NCBI RefSeq assembly: GCF_041821145.1
Contig: NZ_JBGUBC010000009.1
Location: forward strand, 1 to 64,000
DNA: 64,000 nt
Origin: Halopenitus sp041821145
GTDB lineage: Archaea > Halobacteriota > Halobacteria > Halobacteriales > Haloferacaceae
Direction: 5' to 3'
Shown: positions 1 to 6,807 of the stretch, piece after piece
Layout of the letters: the number at the start of each line of letters is the position of its first letter
Numbering within the stretch: the stretch's first letter is position 1
Position numbers and translations under genes: made by a program
The notes under the pieces: model-generated
Told to the model about the DNA's origin: nothing
Seen by the model: only the letters and a program-made list of their open reading frames with translations
The model's database searches: none

Positions 1-90
1 CTTTAATTCAAATCTCGTGCCTCCGCAGTTCGGACACTTGTCTACGTTCCGGCGAGCGGGGCGGCCGCAGTCCATACACGTGTTCGGCAT
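1..90 (-). CDS. Zinc-ribbon protein A, 3' end cut by window edge
   Basis: Reading the minus strand from the ATG at 88-90 gives 30 open codons that run off the left edge. The peptide has two CxxC knuckles (CMDCG and CPNCGG) about 14 residues apart, a treble-clef or zinc-ribbon pattern. It starts 21 bases after the stop of the next upstream reading frame, which encodes a similar ribbon, so the two are probably one transcription unit. The knuckles share the C-x2-C-G-R-P pattern with that neighbour, suggesting a duplicated family. The function is unknown; small zinc-ribbon proteins are common on haloarchaeal plasmids and islands. The real length cannot be judged because the gene is cut. Confidence 0.55.
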   Translation of the reverse strand, partial: MPNTCMDCGRPARRNVDKCPNCGGTRFELK

Positions 91-111
91 GCGCGAATAA
101 CTGCATTCCTG

Positions 112-351
112 TTATAAAGACGTATTGCACGACCAACACTGTGAATTCTGCCTTTCATTCGATTCTCCGCATTCTTCGCACGTTACGAGCGCGGCGTCCG
201 TCGTGAACAGTTCTTCGCTACCGCAACCCGGGCATTCACCCGATAGTGGGTTTCGTGGACGCCCACACCCGGCACAAACAATACCCAGATCACCACGACT
301 ATGCCGGTGGATTATGGTTGTATCGTGATCCCAATATGCATTACTCGATTT
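112..351 (-). pseudogene. Zinc-ribbon protein B, four CxxC knuckles, no normal start codon
   Basis: A minus-strand frame is open from 351 to the TAA at 112-114 and encodes four CxxC motifs in a row (CAGCG, CPGCG, CEECG, CWSC), that is two tandem zinc ribbons. The frame has no ATG, GTG or TTG between the upstream TGA (352-354) and the first Cys, so either a rare start such as ATT is used just before the first knuckle, or the 5' end has been lost. The cysteine spacing is intact, which argues for recent function. It lies directly upstream of ribbon gene A and directly downstream of the iteron-like repeats. Function unknown. Confidence 0.45.
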
Positions 352-352
352 T

Positions 353-513
353 CACCCCATTTCCGCACTAGCACCTTGTTTCCGCACTGTGAACGGCCGA
401 TTCAGAGGCTTTATCGATCACTTAGTTAGAATCACTGGTCGAATGCACAGAGTAACCCTGTTTCCGCACTGTGCCGCGGCATTTCGTTGCCTCACACCTC
501 GTTTCCGCACTGG
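353..513 (+). repeat. Four 19-bp iteron-like direct repeats
   Basis: The unit CACCYYRTTTCCGCACTRK occurs at 353-371, 372-390, 454-472 and 495-513, all in the same orientation, with an invariant core TTTCCGCACT. The first two are exactly adjacent. Start-to-start distances are 19, 82 and 41 bases, so the last three fall on multiples of 41. The surrounding DNA holds no open gene on the plus strand. Such spaced direct repeats usually bind one protein in many copies: a plasmid replication initiator (iterons) or a repressor. Which one is not shown by the sequence. Confidence 0.7.
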
Positions 514-793
514 GATGTGGGCCTTCGTAGCAACTACCAGTGCAGTTGAAGTCGTGCAGTTGTCGAAGTCCCTGAGTGTAGCTTCAACTGTAAACTTGGG
601 GGTACAGCATTTTGCGACGAAATGTCGAACTTAACTCACATTTCTAAACCGTGATAGATACATAGCGCTTAGTCAGCATCGGTGAGTTCGAGTAAAATCT
701 CATTGTCACACATAGAAAGAAGCTTAGACGTGGAATTCTCCCCACTCGACGATTATATCCGATTCAAAGTTAAAACTCAAAATGAGTAAAAAG

Positions 794-814
794 GCATAAA
801 TAGTTTAGAAACTA
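794..814 (+). promoter_or_regulatory. TATA-like box plus dyad operator of the 825 gene
   Basis: GCATAAATAG (794-803) lies about 27 bases before the ATG at 825, the spacing of a haloarchaeal leaderless promoter. It runs into the dyad TAGTTT-AG-AAACTA (801-814), which sits between box and start and would block transcription when bound. The gene behind it has a ribbon-helix-helix-like N-terminus, so self-repression is a reasonable inference. Confidence 0.45.
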
Positions 815-824
815 TCTAGTGAGT

Positions 825-1481
825 ATGGCGCGTGAAATAAGATTCGAACTTGCCGACGAACAGTTCGAAAAAATGAAAGAGGTTAAAGAAGACCAAGGGC
901 GAACCTGGGCTGGCCTGTTCGTAGCAGGCGTGAGAATGTTAGAAGAATCCGATGCTATTTCTAGCGGGGAAAGACTTGATGGGCTGAAACACGAGTGGGT
1001 GCACGACCAACGAGTCTTCCCCCGTCCCGGTAACGATCGACTCGGGTCGTTCAAAGGCGGTTGGACGAAAGCAGAAAACGGAGAGGAGTTCGGACCGAGG
1101 GCGCTTAACGGCCTGTCATGGCACAATCTCGGCTGGCGATTAGGAATGATTTTCGAAGATACTCCCACTGACTTAAAAAAAGAACTCTATCAGTGGTGTG
1201 TCGAACAGCAGAGGGTGACGAAGAACGAGGACTTCGACTCCATCAATCAGAAGATCAACAGGTTAGAGAAGGGAATCGATATTAGAATTATCACTGATTC
1301 TGGGGACGAAATAATGAACCAGTTCGGTACGGTGGTCAGCACGAACCCGCCCCAGTTCAAAAGCAAAGGTACTGTTTACACTATTCAAATGAATGAGGAA
1401 GAGCAGGAAGCTACCATTGATTCTGAGGCGGTTGACCGCCCCATCCTTATGGTACATCTTCCGAGCCACAAAGCAGAGTGA
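825..1481 (+). CDS. Putative ribbon-helix-helix DNA-binding protein
   Basis: The protein has 218 residues from the ATG at 825; a GTG six bases upstream is also possible, but the ATG fits a leaderless promoter. Residues 1-42 (beta strand REIRFEL, then two helices) resemble an Arc/MetJ-type ribbon-helix-helix domain. The rest, including a Trp-rich middle and a beta-rich tail, matches nothing I recognise. A dyad just upstream could be its own operator, and the iteron-like repeats lie 310 bases upstream, so it is a candidate binder of those too. Codon use and GC are lower than in the core genome. A replication-initiator role is possible but I see no Rep motif. Confidence 0.5.
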   Translation: MAREIRFELADEQFEKMKEVKEDQGRTWAGLFVAGVRMLEESDAISSGERLDGLKHEWVHDQRVFPRPGNDRLGSFKGGWTKAENGEEFGPRALNGLSWHNLGWRLGMIFEDTPTDLKKELYQWCVEQQRVTKNEDFDSINQKINRLEKGIDIRIITDSGDEIMNQFGTVVSTNPPQFKSKGTVYTIQMNEEEQEATIDSEAVDRPILMVHLPSHKAE

Positions 1482-1490
1482 GAATTATCA

Positions 1491-1506
1491 GCGGTATCCC
1501 TACCGC
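1491..1506 (+). terminator. Hairpin 10 bases after the RHH-like gene
   Basis: GCGGTA-TCCC-TACCGC is a perfect 6-bp stem with a 4-base loop, just after the TGA at 1481. There is no T-tract, so it may be an RNA-stabilising hairpin rather than a true terminator. A second inverted pair, CCATCTTG (1532-1539) and CAAGATGG (1584-1591), follows. The stretch 1507-1652 otherwise holds nothing recognised. Confidence 0.35.
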
Positions 1507-1652
1507 AAGGAGTTTGCTGAATATACGCTCTCCATCTTGCACACATCTTCTGACAGCGGTTGAATAGACCGAAGCGGATCGTACAAGATGGAACGCGCGA
1601 ATCGGTCAGAGGTAGTCTGCTGAAAACAGGAGTCTGAAATGAGTAAGCACAT

Positions 1653-2189
1653 TCAACAGACGTAGCTCAGCAACTGATATCCAAAACCGGACATAAAAAT
1701 AAAGAATCCTGGTGCTCGTACATTATCTCTGAGGTCTTCAATCCACATCTGCATTGTAACCCAACTAGCCACAGTATGTCGTGGAGGTTTGTTGCTGTCC
1801 TCCTCAAACCCTGCAGAAATGTTGGGGTTCCCAAATACCTTGTAATCGACATTAAGAAAATTACAGGTGCGGTCGTAATCCAGTCTGCCATTTTGTCGGT
1901 TTATTAATTCTACAACAGATGCAAAACCCGCATCTGTTGGAGTCAATTGTCGCTTGTCCTGCAAGGTTTTCCAAGCGTGCCGGAAATCTTTGGAAAGTGC
2001 GTATTGGTTGAGCCTCGGCACGTCGGGGAGGGCAATTATTGCAGCACCGATGACGTTCAGAACAAGTCCTGAGAGCGCTAAAGTGGAGCCGATATCGGAT
2101 GCAGATGGATGGAATAGAGCGAGCCAAATAATGGGAACTGGAGTGAGTGCTACCGTCATCCATTTTGACCATCGGGGGATCTCTCGCAT
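1653..2189 (-). CDS. Hypothetical membrane protein, about three TM segments
   Basis: This 178-residue protein has two hydrophobic segments near the N-terminus (about residues 11-25 and 31-54) and a third at the very C-terminus (about 160-176), enclosing a soluble loop of about 100 residues rich in Asn, Asp and Arg. The layout suggests a membrane-anchored cytoplasmic domain. I recognise no family. It is alone between the RHH-like gene and the transposon region, on the opposite strand to the former. The AT-rich codon use matches the island rather than the chromosome. Confidence 0.5.
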   Translation of the reverse strand: MREIPRWSKWMTVALTPVPIIWLALFHPSASDIGSTLALSGLVLNVIGAAIIALPDVPRLNQYALSKDFRHAWKTLQDKRQLTPTDAGFASVVELINRQNGRLDYDRTCNFLNVDYKVFGNPNISAGFEEDSNKPPRHTVASWVTMQMWIEDLRDNVRAPGFFIFMSGFGYQLLSYVC

Positions 2190-2314
2190 ATCATCTGATT
2201 TCGGGGAATGTAGTTTAATCGTGGTGACTGACCATCTGGTTCACTTCTTTCAGTGTGAAGAAAATGAAGTTGCTATTGCTGAACTCATCCTCTGTATCTC
2301 GCACACCGTTTCTA

Positions 2315-2479
2315 TCAGATGATGGTACTATTCGCCTGTTGATGAAGTAATGAACTCACAAAACAAGGGTTGGAGAACCACTGAACTGTTGTGTCGGAGA
2401 ACAAGTCGAGTTCAGATGCACAGGTTGAACACGGGGTATGATCCTTAACGCCGTCGAGTTCGTTCTCTATCTCATCCAT
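2315..2479 (-). CDS. Small acidic CxxC ORF behind the clamp gene
   Basis: From the ATG at 2479 this frame encodes 54 residues with an acidic start and the motif HTPCSTC. The frame stays open upstream through the last codons of the clamp gene, in the +1 frame relative to it, and the peptide there still looks protein-like. It may be a third gene of the transposon, a domain joined to the clamp by frameshifting, or the remnant of a gene interrupted by the element. Its last ~15 residues cross the candidate left end of the element. No family recognised; coding status uncertain. Confidence 0.3.
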   Translation of the reverse strand: MDEIENELDGVKDHTPCSTCASELDLFSDTTVQWFSNPCFVSSLLHQQANSTII

Positions 2480-2531
2480 ATAGTGCTCCCAGTCGGACGG
2501 GATCTCGAATTCACTGCTTGGGAGTGTCCTG

Positions 2532-3293
2532 TTATCGAAGAGGGTCTGTGCAGAATGATATGTAGAGCGTGAGTGTTCCCGTGTCGATCGGGGTGGCTTC
2601 CAAGACGAGGTAGTCGTGTTTGATTGAGAGGGTTGCTGGTTTCTCAGGTGGAAGATACGGGTGGAGATGTTTGAGCCGAGGGATTTGCATCGTGAACGTC
2701 GCTTCACGTCCGGAAGTGGTGTGTATACGAGAATCGGGGAGTTCGTACCGGACTTCGTCGTCGCTGCCTTTGCCTGCGGCACTAAACACTACGTAGTTCC
2801 TTGGTGGATCGACGTTGAGTTGGATTTCGTCGCCGACGAAGTCCGCGGCTGTGATGCTGCGGGTGAGAGCGCGCTGAGGGACGGTCGTCGTCGCGCGGGA
2901 TTCAGATTCAGGTGAAGAGTCGTCAGTGAAGAGGAGTGGGTGGGCGGCGGTGAACGGTAGGAATCTGACCGTGAGGTTGCCAGCTCGCACGACGACCGTA
3001 GAGTCGGGGGTTTCGCTCGGCAATTCGATGGTTACGTGCGTAGTTTCGCACACTCGTAGGACCGCGCTGAGCGTGTCGGTGTTCACCCATAGGCTGGCAG
3101 TACTCGAACTATCGGACGTGGATTGGTGTGATCGCGGTAGTTCGTAGTCGATGTACACGCTTCGGTCGTTCGCTAGCGCTCTGATCCGGAGAGTATCGCG
3201 CGTGACCTCAAGGTGAGCGTCTCCTTCGTCTCGGATGTGACGGGCCGTCTGAACGAGTCGATTGAGATTCTCCGTGGCTATCGTGACTGCCAT
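2532..3293 (-). CDS. Divergent PCNA-like DNA sliding clamp
   Basis: The 253-residue length equals that of archaeal PCNA (about 245-250). Residues 27-51 follow the PCNA pattern of short strand, 'L-x-I-R-A', then a small-residue turn and a hydrophobic strand. Residues 143-162 (LTRSITAADFVGDEIQLNVD) closely match the start of the second PCNA domain (haloarchaeal form L-x-R-G-I-K-A-A-D-M-V-S-D-H-I-R-L-x-V-D). The tail near 225-246 has the last strands. The loop after residue 111, where the interdomain connecting loop lies, is changed, and the usual C-terminal Ala-Pro-Arg is absent. Clamps encircle DNA as trimers and tether enzymes. It overlaps the transposase gene by 16 bases on the same strand, implying co-translation. 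It is not the housekeeping copy; a viral origin is possible. Confidence 0.72.
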   Translation of the reverse strand: MAVTIATENLNRLVQTARHIRDEGDAHLEVTRDTLRIRALANDRSVYIDYELPRSHQSTSDSSSTASLWVNTDTLSAVLRVCETTHVTIELPSETPDSTVVVRAGNLTVRFLPFTAAHPLLFTDDSSPESESRATTTVPQRALTRSITAADFVGDEIQLNVDPPRNYVVFSAAGKGSDDEVRYELPDSRIHTTSGREATFTMQIPRLKHLHPYLPPEKPATLSIKHDYLVLEATPIDTGTLTLYISFCTDPLR

Positions 3294-5077
3294 TGATCTT
3301 GGAGATATGTTAACGCGGGCGGTTGTGTGGGACCGCTGAACGCGAGGTTTCGAACGACGGTCAACAACTCCAGCTGGCTCACGTCGAGTTCAATGCCTGT
3401 CGGTGGAGCCGGAACCGTGTTCACAATCTTGTAGAGGTTGTAGAAGAGCACGGAGAGATTGTAGTAGAAGAGAGTCCGCCGTTCGTCGTCAGATTGGCTT
3501 CCGACCGCGAACGCGTTCTTAGTTAGTCGGAACATCGTTTCGATTTTCCCACGGTGATTGTAGACGAAATTCAGGTACGTGATCAACTTGTCTCGATCTT
3601 CCTTATCGGTTGGGAGTTTCATATCGCTGTAGAATGCCCGGATCGGGTCGAGCGTCTCGCCGTCCGTACTCCCGGAGTACCCGAAGAGTTGCGTTGGCGG
3701 GTTAAGATCTTCGTATCCGGCTGATCGTAATACGGCTGTTCCGCCCGGCTCAAGTTCTTCCCGGAGGCGTGAGAACTCTGCTTGATTGTCGGACTTCCAC
3801 TCGTCGTTCTGCGCACAGATTAGCCAGTTCCCCTCTTCGAGGATCGCCCGGCAGGCCCCCATGTCAGCGACGCCATCGAACCCCCGATCCAGCATAACGA
3901 GTTGCGGATCAATTTTGTCGGTGAGTTTCCGTAGGAGGTTCTTCAGGACGCTCGCGCGCTGGGATTCCGATTTGAGTAGTCGGAGTCCGAGGGAGAACTC
4001 TAGTTCGGTGTCGGTACAGGCGAGGGAGGCAAACCGCCAGCGCCCGTCTGCCGTGCGGAATCGCTTCCCGAATGAGCTCGTGTCAAGCCCTTGCAGATCG
4101 GTGAGATCGTAGGAGATGACCGGATCATCCGGGATGCAGCCTGCGTCGCTCACGTATTTAAGCAGCGCGTACGTGATGTCATCGAATATTTCGTTGATCT
4201 CCCACCGGGGCAGTGAGCCTGTGAGATCATATACGCGGGAGCCGCTCAGCGCTGATTCGACATCGTAGAGGTGCTGAGCGCTCTTTTCGTACGATCCGAT
4301 CCCACCGTCTGTGAGCGCCGAGTGCGCGACTACGCCGAGCAGAGTCTTTCGGGCCCGTGACTTGTTCGCCTCACGACCCAACTCCATATTATTTACAATG
4401 ATCTCTAAGAGATCGTTCACGAGCGCGCAGAGTGCGAACTGGCGTGTATCGAACGAGTAGTCGTCTGCACTGGACCCCAGTTCGAATTCGAGTTCGTAGC
4501 GTGATTGAACCGAGTCTGGGGGTGAAATGCCCCATCCGAACACGACGTGCACAGCAATGTCGGCCGCGTGGACGATTGCATCGTACTCTCCGGCGTCTTT
4601 CAATGCGCGTTTCGTTTTCTGGTACGTTGATCGCCCGCAGGCATCGCCGAGCCCAAGGCCCGCTCGCTCTCGACGAGAATAGGCAGTTACGTACTCGTGA
4701 ACTGCCTGGTTAGTCGGCAAACCGTGGATCACTTGGAGCAACAGCGCACGGTATTTCTCCAGTTCCTGCTCCGTCGGATTGAGCCCGGCGAGTGTGACTG
4801 CATTCTCCGCGACGTCGCACACCACGGCATCGAAAAAGTAGTCCGGATCGACACCGTCCAGCGCATTAGATTCGGTGATTCGGTCGCGGTTCGCTTTTGC
4901 GAGAGCGATGAGTAGTGGCTTCTTCAGTTCGGTGGCGATACTGTCTTCCGGAGGCCGACTCAGAACACTGTCCTCTGTGACCTTGTCGTTGAACCCCTCG
5001 AACGTCTGCTCGCTATCGTGCGGGACTCTCTCAGTCTCTCGAACGAACGCATCTTGATGTCTTGCCATTCTGTACAA
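3278..5077 (-). CDS. IS4-family-like DDE transposase, unusually long
   Basis: The 599 residues carry the IS4 signature Y-(2)-R-(3)-E-(6)-K at Y506, R509, E513 and K520. The other catalytic acids fit: D324 or D327 in YDLTD and D397 in MLDRGF. About 300 residues precede the catalytic core, longer than in usual IS4 transposases (350-450 in total); residues 115-165 look helical and basic and may bind ends. A second ATG at 5068 (MARHQD) is a plausible alternative start. The stop codon lies within the clamp gene, so both are read from one transcript. A 20-bp perfect palindrome stands 63 bases upstream. The frame is intact, so the enzyme may be active. Confidence 0.8.
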   Translation of the reverse strand: MYRMARHQDAFVRETERVPHDSEQTFEGFNDKVTEDSVLSRPPEDSIATELKKPLLIALAKANRDRITESNALDGVDPDYFFDAVVCDVAENAVTLAGLNPTEQELEKYRALLLQVIHGLPTNQAVHEYVTAYSRRERAGLGLGDACGRSTYQKTKRALKDAGEYDAIVHAADIAVHVVFGWGISPPDSVQSRYELEFELGSSADDYSFDTRQFALCALVNDLLEIIVNNMELGREANKSRARKTLLGVVAHSALTDGGIGSYEKSAQHLYDVESALSGSRVYDLTGSLPRWEINEIFDDITYALLKYVSDAGCIPDDPVISYDLTDLQGLDTSSFGKRFRTADGRWRFASLACTDTELEFSLGLRLLKSESQRASVLKNLLRKLTDKIDPQLVMLDRGFDGVADMGACRAILEEGNWLICAQNDEWKSDNQAEFSRLREELEPGGTAVLRSAGYEDLNPPTQLFGYSGSTDGETLDPIRAFYSDMKLPTDKEDRDKLITYLNFVYNHRGKIETMFRLTKNAFAVGSQSDDERRTLFYYNLSVLFYNLYKIVNTVPAPPTGIELDVSQLELLTVVRNLAFSGPTQPPALTYLQDQWQSR

Positions 5078-5139
5078 TTATTAATAGATGCCCCCGCTAC
5101 GGATAAAACCTCACCAGCAAGTCTTTGACCTTCTCGCGT

Positions 5140-5159
5140 AATATAAAATATTTTATATT
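5140..5159. promoter_or_regulatory. 20-bp perfect AT palindrome upstream of transposase
   Basis: AATATAAAATATTTTATATT is its own reverse complement. It sits 63-82 bases before the transposase ATG. It could be an operator, a TATA-rich promoter usable in both directions, or a transposase binding site. The stretch 5078-5296 otherwise shows no coding pattern. Confidence 0.45.
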
Positions 5160-5296
5160 TTGAATCGTTTCCTGACAGAGATGCAGCTATTCAGAATTAC
5201 GGTTGAAAGCGCTCAATGGGGCTGATTTGAGTGTTTTGACAGACGGCCAAATAAGCAGGTTTTGTAGAGCCCATGAGAACGGTATTAACGCGTCCC

Positions 5297-5563
5297 TCAA
5301 TCCACTGTGTAGTAGAAATACGGATAATCAGAATTCACAGTCGTGTTGTCTCGATTGCTCCAGTCGCCGCTTATCCACGGTTGTCCGTACTCGACCGCGC
5401 GCTCGACAAAACGTGACAACGGCTCGACCCCGTTTCGCACCTATCGCAGTGGATTGTTCAGCGAATGAACAGCTCCGCCCAACACGTACACGTCGACGAG
5501 TTCCGAGAACTGTCCGTCGAACGCTGACAAGAGCTCCTCGATGGAGGCGCTGAGGGCTGCCGT
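5297..5563 (-). pseudogene. Broken nucleotidyltransferase (AbiEii/DUF6036-like)
   Basis: Directly after the TGA of the HTH gene, in the same frame, the peptide begins AALSASIEELLSAFDG and reaches VDVYVLGGAV, the usual start and GG strand of minimal nucleotidyltransferases of the AbiEii/DUF6036 type. The expected start codon reads ACG (5561-5563), and a TAG at 5441-5443 stops the frame before the metal-binding D-x-D. The same frame then reopens with GTG and runs protein-like to a TGA at 5297-5299 (about 47 residues, unrecognised). So the gene has lost start, catalytic part and probably most of its body. The intact HTH partner upstream suggests a former two-gene regulator or toxin module. Confidence 0.5.
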
Positions 5564-6526
5564 TCAGGTGACCTCGTACTGGGCTTTGAGTTTCGCGTAC
5601 TCTCGTGCGTTCGGTACGCGGATTCTTCCGTTATCGGCGTCGTCAACGTCCCCGTTGAGGAACGCGTACATCCGCGAAACCGTCCGCTCGATCCCGTACC
5701 ACGTCGCGGTCTCGGTGAGGTTGTCTCGATCGATTTCCTCCTGTTCGATGAGCAGTAACGCGTAACTTACTCGCCGTGAATCTGCTTCGAGAACGAGCGT
5801 GTGGCAGACGATGTCCGCGGGGGTGAGCGGATCGTCCGGCGCGTACCAGAATGCCGGCTCGCCCGCGAGGAAAAACAGTAGGTCGTACTCCAGAAATCTC
5901 GCCAGCCCCGTCAGTTCCCAGTCTTCCGCGCTCTGGAGCGCGTCCGTATCCTTGGGGTCGTGGACTCTGACGAGGGCGCGCTTCGGGTCACACCACCCCA
6001 CGGTCGCACTCGGCGCGAGAGCGCGAACTCGGATCCGGTGTTCGTGTACGATGATCGCGCGAGCGAATTCGAGTAGCGGGCGTAAGTCGTCACTGAGCGC
6101 GTATTCCGTCTTCGACCGGATTAACATCGCTCGGTTCTTCAGCGGGGAGAGGGCTTTGTGAACGGCCTGCCGCGTGATCCCGAGCCGGTCGGCGATCGTC
6201 GTGACGCGACGCGGGTCGTCGAGGAACCAACAGACGCGTATCGTTGCAGGCGAAAGGAGTTCCGGCCATTCGACGTGCCCGAGGTTCGAGTTGAGGTGGC
6301 GATACGCTTCGACGACCGGATCGCCCGTGGCGCGCACGACGCGCAGGTTGTGATGGCCGCGGGTCTCGTCGACCAGACCGGCTCCAATCATGTCGTCGAC
6401 GACGCGGTAGACCTGCTTCCTGCTGGCCCCCGTTTCCGCCGCGAGGTCCCGCACGGTCGCTTCCCGACCGGTGGAGAGCGCGTCGAGGACGGCGAGACCA
6501 GTCTTCGAGAGCATCTTTGTAAACAA
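5564..6526 (-). CDS. Two-HTH transcriptional regulator
   Basis: This 320-residue protein has a winged-helix N-terminus (about residues 10-60, with LAAETGASRKQVYRVV as recognition region) and a second HTH near residues 107-135 (IADRLGITRQAVHKAL). The C-terminal half is unassigned and acidic, and may sense a ligand or bind a partner. In haloarchaea such proteins often precede a nucleotidyltransferase gene; here that gene survives only as a fragment directly downstream. The ATG at 6526 is preceded by an AT-rich stretch (ACAAAATTGTTCAAACATATAAATAGG-type composition on the plus side), where a promoter probably lies. The frame is intact. Confidence 0.65.
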   Translation of the reverse strand: MFTKMLSKTGLAVLDALSTGREATVRDLAAETGASRKQVYRVVDDMIGAGLVDETRGHHNLRVVRATGDPVVEAYRHLNSNLGHVEWPELLSPATIRVCWFLDDPRRVTTIADRLGITRQAVHKALSPLKNRAMLIRSKTEYALSDDLRPLLEFARAIIVHEHRIRVRALAPSATVGWCDPKRALVRVHDPKDTDALQSAEDWELTGLARFLEYDLLFFLAGEPAFWYAPDDPLTPADIVCHTLVLEADSRRVSYALLLIEQEEIDRDNLTETATWYGIERTVSRMYAFLNGDVDDADNGRIRVPNAREYAKLKAQYEVT

Positions 6527-6632
6527 AATTGTTCAAACATATAAATAGGCTACTATGGTTCAGTTTACAAAATGACATAGCAGTTCGATCGTTCTCTCAA
6601 CAGTTGCGTGAACCGATCCGTCACGTGTTCGC

Positions 6633-6803
6633 TCAGTCCAGGTACTCGGAGCTCCGGCAGTGTTCCTTGAGTCGGCACGCCCCGCACTGTGGAGCGCGGA
6701 CGGTACAGACGTCGGCCGCGAAGTCGAGCATCGCGTGCTGAAAATCGGTCCAGTGTTGAGAGGGGACGAGCGCGTCGGCGAGATGCCTGATCGTTCCGAT
6801 TTC
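6633..6803 (-). pseudogene. C-terminal Fe-S fragment of an HhH-GPD DNA glycosylase
   Basis: This minus frame encodes 56 residues ending in TGA at 6633-6635. It contains C-x6-C-x2-C-x5-C (C33, C40, C43, C49), the [4Fe-4S] loop that closes endonuclease III and MutY-type glycosylases, preceded by HWTDFQHAMLDFAADVC, which fits the last helix of that fold. There is no start codon and the helix-hairpin-helix and catalytic Asp are missing, so only the tail remains. It follows the ATPase gene stop (6808) at once, suggesting that the ATPase gene region replaced or displaced the rest. The remaining bases 6527-6632 hold nothing recognised. Confidence 0.6.
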
Positions 6804-6807
6804 GTAT

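Larger units (their letters stand above)
2350..5274 (-). mobile_element. Candidate IS4-type element carrying a sliding clamp
   Basis: The unit is defined by the overlapping transposase and PCNA-like genes. Possible ends are a loose inverted pair: ATGAACTCACAAAAC starting at 2350 and, read on the minus strand from 5274, ATGGGCTCTACAAAAC, matching at about 13 positions with one gap. I found no target-site duplication, so the ends are tentative and the true element could be smaller or larger. Base composition is below the core genome throughout. Only the two genes and their coupling are firmly seen. Confidence 0.35.

Noticed and set aside
353..513. CRISPR array
   Set aside because: Only four short repeats with unequal spacing and no cas genes in the window.
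353..513. Haloarchaeal Orc1/Cdc6 origin recognition boxes
   Set aside because: The repeat core TTTCCGCACT lacks the G-rich tail of known ORB elements and no orc1/cdc6 gene is near.
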